Below are positions 59,345-64,000 of a stretch of DNA of 64,000 bases, one piece after another (the first letter of the stretch is position 1; each line of letters begins with the position of its first letter). The position numbers and the translations under genes were made by a program. The DNA lies in contig JAWZYV010002500.1 in the NCBI GenBank assembly GCA_038373885.1, positions 992,001 through 1,056,000 of the forward strand, given 5' to 3'. Source of the DNA: Cheiracanthium punctorium. Its lineage: Eukaryota > Arthropoda > Arachnida > Araneae > Cheiracanthiidae. The notes beneath the pieces were generated by a model. The model saw nothing but the letters and a program-made list of their open reading frames with translations. It was not told where the DNA came from and did no database searches.

Positions 59345-60837
59345 TATATAATAAGACTGGTTATAGATAAAAATGAATAATGGTATGTATGCAGGAGGTT
59401 GAAAAACTCAGCACCGTTTCACCGATCTCCATGAAATTTGGTTCACCTAAGTCTTTTATCATCGAGAAGGTTTTTATGCATTATTTTATAAAAGAGACTA
59501 AATGTTTATATTTGAAGAATAAAAACTGTCTACATGCTGAGGAAAGTGTCATCGTGTCATGGGGGGCGTAATGCTAGATGGTTGGGAACAAAGTAATGTA
59601 AGTCGCTGGCTAAAAGTAATGTAATTTTTTACAGGCAGCTTAAATGAAGCAGAAATTTTTAATGCATTTTCATTCAATGTTAATAAAATAATAATATTGC
59701 AAACAGATTACACACTTTCAAGAGTAATCATCATTAGAAAATTGAAAATGTACGTATTTTAAAAATCTGAAAGCTGCGATTTCGTGGTTTAAACCATTTT
59801 TGGTTTAATCGTATTCCAATTAAATCCATCTTTTAAAAGCATTTAGTACTTCAAACAATACTATTTTTAAGTAAAAAATTCTCAGAAAATTTCTCATAAA
59901 AATATATTATTCATTACACGATAAACGTTCACAGAGATTTACTAAACAGTAGGAAACTTCTACAAATCGTAATCATTATTCGAAAGGCGAACTTATCGAT
60001 TTTTTTTTTCAATGTACGTGAATTTCAAACTCTTACATTTCAAATATGCTTAAGGAGTTTCCCTACTCAAACGTCAGAGTAAATATTGAACTAGCTCCTG
60101 AAACACCCAAATAATAAAATATTTGAGGAAATTAGCTTCAAAAGGGAAGAGGGAAAAAAAGACACAAAATCAGTGAGGAAAATTGTGCTGCTGGACAAAA
60201 GTGCAGTTTTAAGCCAGGTTGAACAAATAGTTATTAAAAGAGTGAAAGCGTCCAGAGATTTATGACTGAACGTATAAAATTGCGTATTTTTGTAGATAAT
60301 TTAAGTCATTAATTTTATACGGTTCAATAGCGTATGATTCAATTTTTATGTTTCACTGGTGATATCTTTTTTACTTTTCTCTATGTTAGTTCACGTCATT
60401 ACTGCAAATGATAACTTGCAACTGCAGACCCATTGATTTGCAGGAAAAAAAATAATAAAAATTGAATAAAATTGCATATTTAATAATCCAAATCTGACAT
60501 TCTGAATAATGTACGGAATTACTATTCGAAATTTGGGCTGAAAATGTAAATGAAATTAATGCCATTATAGACGTTTCAAAATGATAAAAAGCAAGCTCAA
60601 ATGTAATCATAATCACTATTATGCTTCGTCTAATATCTAACCCTACAGTGCATATTGTCGCCAATTGCGCACACTGTTATTTTTTCTAGTAATAAAAAGA
60701 AAATTTTCTAGTTTTGTCCGAAATACGCATTTAAAATGAATAGACCATTATGGAAATAATTTTAGTTTATAAAAAATGTATGGCAACACTATTTTTTGAG
60801 CAAACGAGCAGGAATTCATAGCGTGCGCATGCTTCAC
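59345..60837. other. Worn repeat fragment then AT-rich stretch
   Basis: At 59358-59575 TTATAGATAAAAATGAATAA then ATCTCCATGAAATTTGGTTC resemble the start of the neighbouring direct repeats. A GCAGTTTTAAG block lies at 60201. No gene was recognised. Confidence 0.4.
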
Positions 60838-61110
60838 CATGGCACAGCGGTTATGTCACTGAAAATGGTAGACGGCAGAAGTGTGAAGGTCCCAGGTTCG
60901 GGTACCATCGCGCAGCTCTCGACCTAACCATTCGGAGTTTTCCGTGGTTTTCTCCAAACCTCGTGTAAATACTGTTTAGGACCCCTTACAAAGACTCCTC
61001 GCCGAAGGCTGGCCCTCTTAGGTTATCGTTCTGACTTAAATTTATAAGCGGGCTTCGAGCCAAGCACACAAATCCGAAATACATGTTACACAAGCAAACA
61101 AACAAATAGC
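60838..61110 (+). repeat. tRNA-derived SINE (family copy 3, best preserved)
   Basis: The head is CCATGGCACAGCGGTTATG (good A box), then GGTCCCAGGTTCGGGTACC (B box), at tRNA spacing. The core is GGAGTTTTCCGTGGTTTTCT and CCAAACC. CCCCTTACAAAGACTCC and CCGAAGGCTGGCCCTCTTAG follow, and the end is A-rich (CAAACAAACAAA). Core and downstream blocks match 424-610 and 27288-27496. Confidence 0.8.
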
Positions 61111-61572
61111 TTGCGCATCCAGTTCACTGAACAAATTTTTGCCCGAATTTTCGATTGCTCCTATTTTTTAGTGCTAAATGAAAATACATACAAAACTACT
61201 GAAATATTGTAGTATTGGGACTAAATGAAGTAGAATTAAACTAGTTTAATACTTCTTTCGTTTTATGAGAGCTATAGAGTTGACATTCTAATTTTTCTAA
61301 TTTGAAGTTCTTTCATGATTTTTCTGAAAAACCTAAAGCTGAAAATTTTTTTAATATTTTTCCTCGCGCAAGTAATCCTAAATAAAGTTACAATTTTATT
61401 TAATTCATTTCAAGAAATACTTTTATAAATGTCGAAATATAACCATAAAACATTTCAACTCTAATTGTTTTACACGTTATTTATGAAATATTAATTCATA
61501 TTTTTTTTAATTGTAACTCCTGGCCTTCACTCAAATGACAAGGCACCCAGACTTCAAACCGTTTATAAAACA

Positions 61573-62745
61573 CTAGATGATGTTCCCATCATTGACGAGT
61601 TAGTATTTAATCCAGATTTCTAATAAACTTAAATCTTCGGGAGCAGTATAGGAGTACAAAAAATGGAATTAGCATATTCGCATAATAATAGAAAGCAATG
61701 TTATAAATTATGCGTATTGCTAAAAGATTGAAAGTTGAAGAGTAACAAAAATTTAACGGAAATTGTCAATAGAAGAAACAGCCTATTTACAAAATTAACG
61801 TTTTATTTTAGTGGAATGAGATTTTAAAGCCAAGAGGTCATTTCTCACCTGTAGCTTAATTTTGCATGATTAACTAAAGATATTTTAATATTATGCTTCA
61901 AGAAAATGTTGAACAATTTTTACAAAATTCGGAAAAGCAAATAAACATTTTTTTTTTTTTTAATGACAGAATTTGTTTAAATTGAATAGCAAACTAATAT
62001 ATTACCTCCAGACACCTTAAAGTAATTTCCCGACACGAATAAAAAAAGGAAATTCAAATTTATTCGAATTTAAAAAGACATTTATTAATTCAGTCTTCAC
62101 TGATCATGCAATACTACATTTTATTCTATTCTTTTAAGCATTTTTCGAGGTATGCTAGAGCAAATATTTACACGATTTTCACAAAATCTCAAAAACTATG
62201 ACGTATTTAAAACAATTTTAGCATCTACGTTTTAAATTAACTAGCTACCTAATATATGTTCCAAATTCATTCTATTGCATTACCGTTTCTCAGAATTAGC
62301 TCAAGCATTTACTCAATTTTCACAATATTTTAAAATTGAATATTTTTTTTAATCCATGTCTATAGTGTACATTGAGTGATCACCTACCATGCCACCAAAC
62401 TTCATTTATTTCTCTTAAGCCTTTATTACGTGATACGTGAACAGATATTTACGCTGGTTAAAACAATATTCGCAAAACCTCAAAATCTTATCATTTTTTT
62501 TCTTAATTCGAAGGCTATAGTTTAGTGACCCCGTATCACTTCACCAAATTTCATTTTATTCGCTTTAGTCGTTAATACGTGATGCGCTAACAAAATTTTA
62601 CGCAGTTTGAAACAATTTTCGCAAAATCTTAAAATCTAATCAGTTTTATAAAATTCGATGTCTGTAGTTTAAACTCAGTGACCACCAACCATGTTACCAA
62701 ATTTCATTTCACTGGCTGCAGTCATTTTTATGTGATGCACGAACA
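61573..62745 (-). mobile_element. Helitron-like copy, minus strand (partial)
   Basis: On the minus strand the 3' end reads CTCGTCAATGATGGGAACAT and CATCTAG before T. It is a decayed version of the hairpin at 50998-51025, followed by the CTAG terminus. AGGAGTACAAAAAATGGAAT (plus strand, 61649) matches the inverted segment near 50930. The tandem array 62130-62740 holds about four units, including TTTGCAAAATCTTAAAATC-like and GTGACCACCAACCATG. These match the 49978-50560 units in reverse. The 5' end is not located. Confidence 0.6.
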
Positions 62746-62778
62746 AAGCGGCACAGACAGAACAGAATGGCAGACAAC

Positions 62779-62812
62779 TTTTTTTTTCTTTTTTTTTCTT
62801 TTTCTTCTTTTT
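62779..62812. repeat. T/C-rich low-complexity tract
   Basis: A run of TTTTTTTCTTTTTTTTT type. A 70-codon minus-strand frame with poly-Lys crosses it and is not a gene. Confidence 0.9.
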
Positions 62813-63593
62813 TGACGGTCGCACTGGGTTTCCGGGTTCCAAACTTCTGTTTTGTGTGAGTATGTGCGTTTGCGCGTTAATTTTCATTCATACATTCCAA
62901 ACACAGCTAATTATGTGTCTTATTCTTCGGGTATGAACGCTAAGGTGGAACTTGATCTGGTGAAAATTATATTTAAAATCCTAATCCATCTTGACTAAGG
63001 GAATATATAAAAGATTAGCGGGAAGCTAAACGATAAAAGAAAGGCAAACCCTACCTATCACTTGAAAATTTCGCTTCCAGAATAAAATGCAGTTTTAAGT
63101 TTGTTCAAATAGATTGTTGTAAGAAAAATACTTATAGCGTGCTGAAAATTAATGGCTGAACGTATAAAATTGAGTATTTTAGAAGACAGCTGAATAACAG
63201 ACGGATCTTATTTTCTGAAATATGTGTCATTAACTTAAATCCACTTTGCAGAAATGCGTAAATTGCATTTCTTCTTCCCTTCAGTTCCGCTCTTATGGAA
63301 GAATTCTTTTTTTCTAAAATATTATTTTATACAGGACTTTATTTAAATTCTAACAAATCATGATTGATTTCTGAGAAGCAGAGGCACACTGGAAGAGCGG
63401 CTGAGATTCATTTAAAAAATTTTCACATAACGAAACATTTATTTAAATAAATGTTTTCAAAATGTAGAAATAAGATTTTTTAAGTTTCTAAAACTTTTAA
63501 ACTTTCAAGAAAAATGTAAAGAATTATTGCTTTTACGCCAAAATGTTTATATTTTTCATCGTATGCAGAAAAATAATTAGTATTTATCCGTTC

Positions 63594-63900
63594 TTATATT
63601 AAACGAGGAATGTTTGTGTGTGTGTGGGTGTATGTGTATGTCCGAACGATCTCGAAAACTGCTCTAAGGATTCTTTTTAAATTTCGTACCTGGGGGTTTT
63701 TTGGGCCCCTGAAACAATTGAGCTAGGTCAATTAATTGAAAAAACTCTAAAACGCTCAAAATTTAAATTTTAAAATTTTTGGACGGTAGCGCCATCTATT
63801 GAGCGTTTGAAAAACACACTTGATGCAATCTTCCTAAAAGGAACGCTCAAATAAGTTTGGGGCGGATTAAAAAATACACCCCATTGATATATAATAGTAA
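63594..63900 (+). repeat. Worn repeat with GT tract start
   Basis: It starts near AACGAGGAATGTTTGTGTGT. GATCTCGAAAACTGCTCTAA, CGCCATCTATTGAGCG and TTTAAATTTTAAAATTT follow. The CTCGAAAACTGCTC..GATT wording is common near the 5' part of arthropod Helitron-type repeats. Its right limit is unclear, because the window ends at 64000. Confidence 0.4.
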
Positions 63901-64000
63901 AAATTAATTTCGCAACGAAACAAAATAAATGGAACTTGATATTCAGTACACAGACAAATAAATATTTTAGTAACTAGATATATTGCACCATTCAGCTACA

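Overview
The window is AT-rich eukaryotic DNA: most of it is intron or intergenic sequence filled with old transposable elements. The arthropod-type Tc1/mariner, hAT, piggyBac, Helitron and tRNA-SINE mix, together with a Sidestep-like immunoglobulin (Ig) gene with very long introns, suggests an arthropod, possibly a chelicerate such as a spider. That assignment is inference. There is no bacterial operon, CRISPR array, rRNA or plausible intact host ORF, and nothing I can defend as a new biological system.

Host gene. Only two exons can be supported, both on the + strand: 18281-18391 and 35512-35697. Both are phase 1-1. They join across a 17,120-bp intron to give one Ig domain of 99 codons, with the first Cys, the Trp and the second Cys in place. 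The style is that of the Sidestep/nephrin-like cell-adhesion family. The exons before and after must lie outside the window or be too diverged for me to see.

Layout. 1-9.5 kb: a SINE, a small MITE and a 3.26-kb DNA transposon (4829-8087) with inverted subterminal repeats, an 8-bp target duplication and a frameshifted transposase. 10-14.3 kb: a diverged 650-bp duplication, then a piggyBac-like MITE nested in a Tc1/mariner-like MITE that split a tandem repeat, a minisatellite and a short hairpin-ended repeat. 15.5-17.5 kb and 40.4-42.5 kb: two nearly identical inverted copies of a 2-kb hairpin-ended element that bracket both exons. 17.8-35.5 kb: a hAT MITE just before the first exon, then an intron holding tandem duplications, two dead Tc1 copies, a foldback element, MITEs and a SINE. 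36-46 kb: tRNA-derived SINEs, MITEs, a Tc1 relic, a LINE-like tail and a second piggyBac-like MITE. 47.4-51.0 kb: a mariner-type element inside a hAT element inside a probable Helitron. 54.1-56.3 kb: a 2.24-kb element with arms of about 0.8 kb. 56.6-63.9 kb: direct repeats, a SINE and a second, inverted Helitron-like copy.

Most stop-to-stop reading frames here are chance frames or repeat translations. The coding traces I trust are the two Ig exons and five decayed transposase genes.
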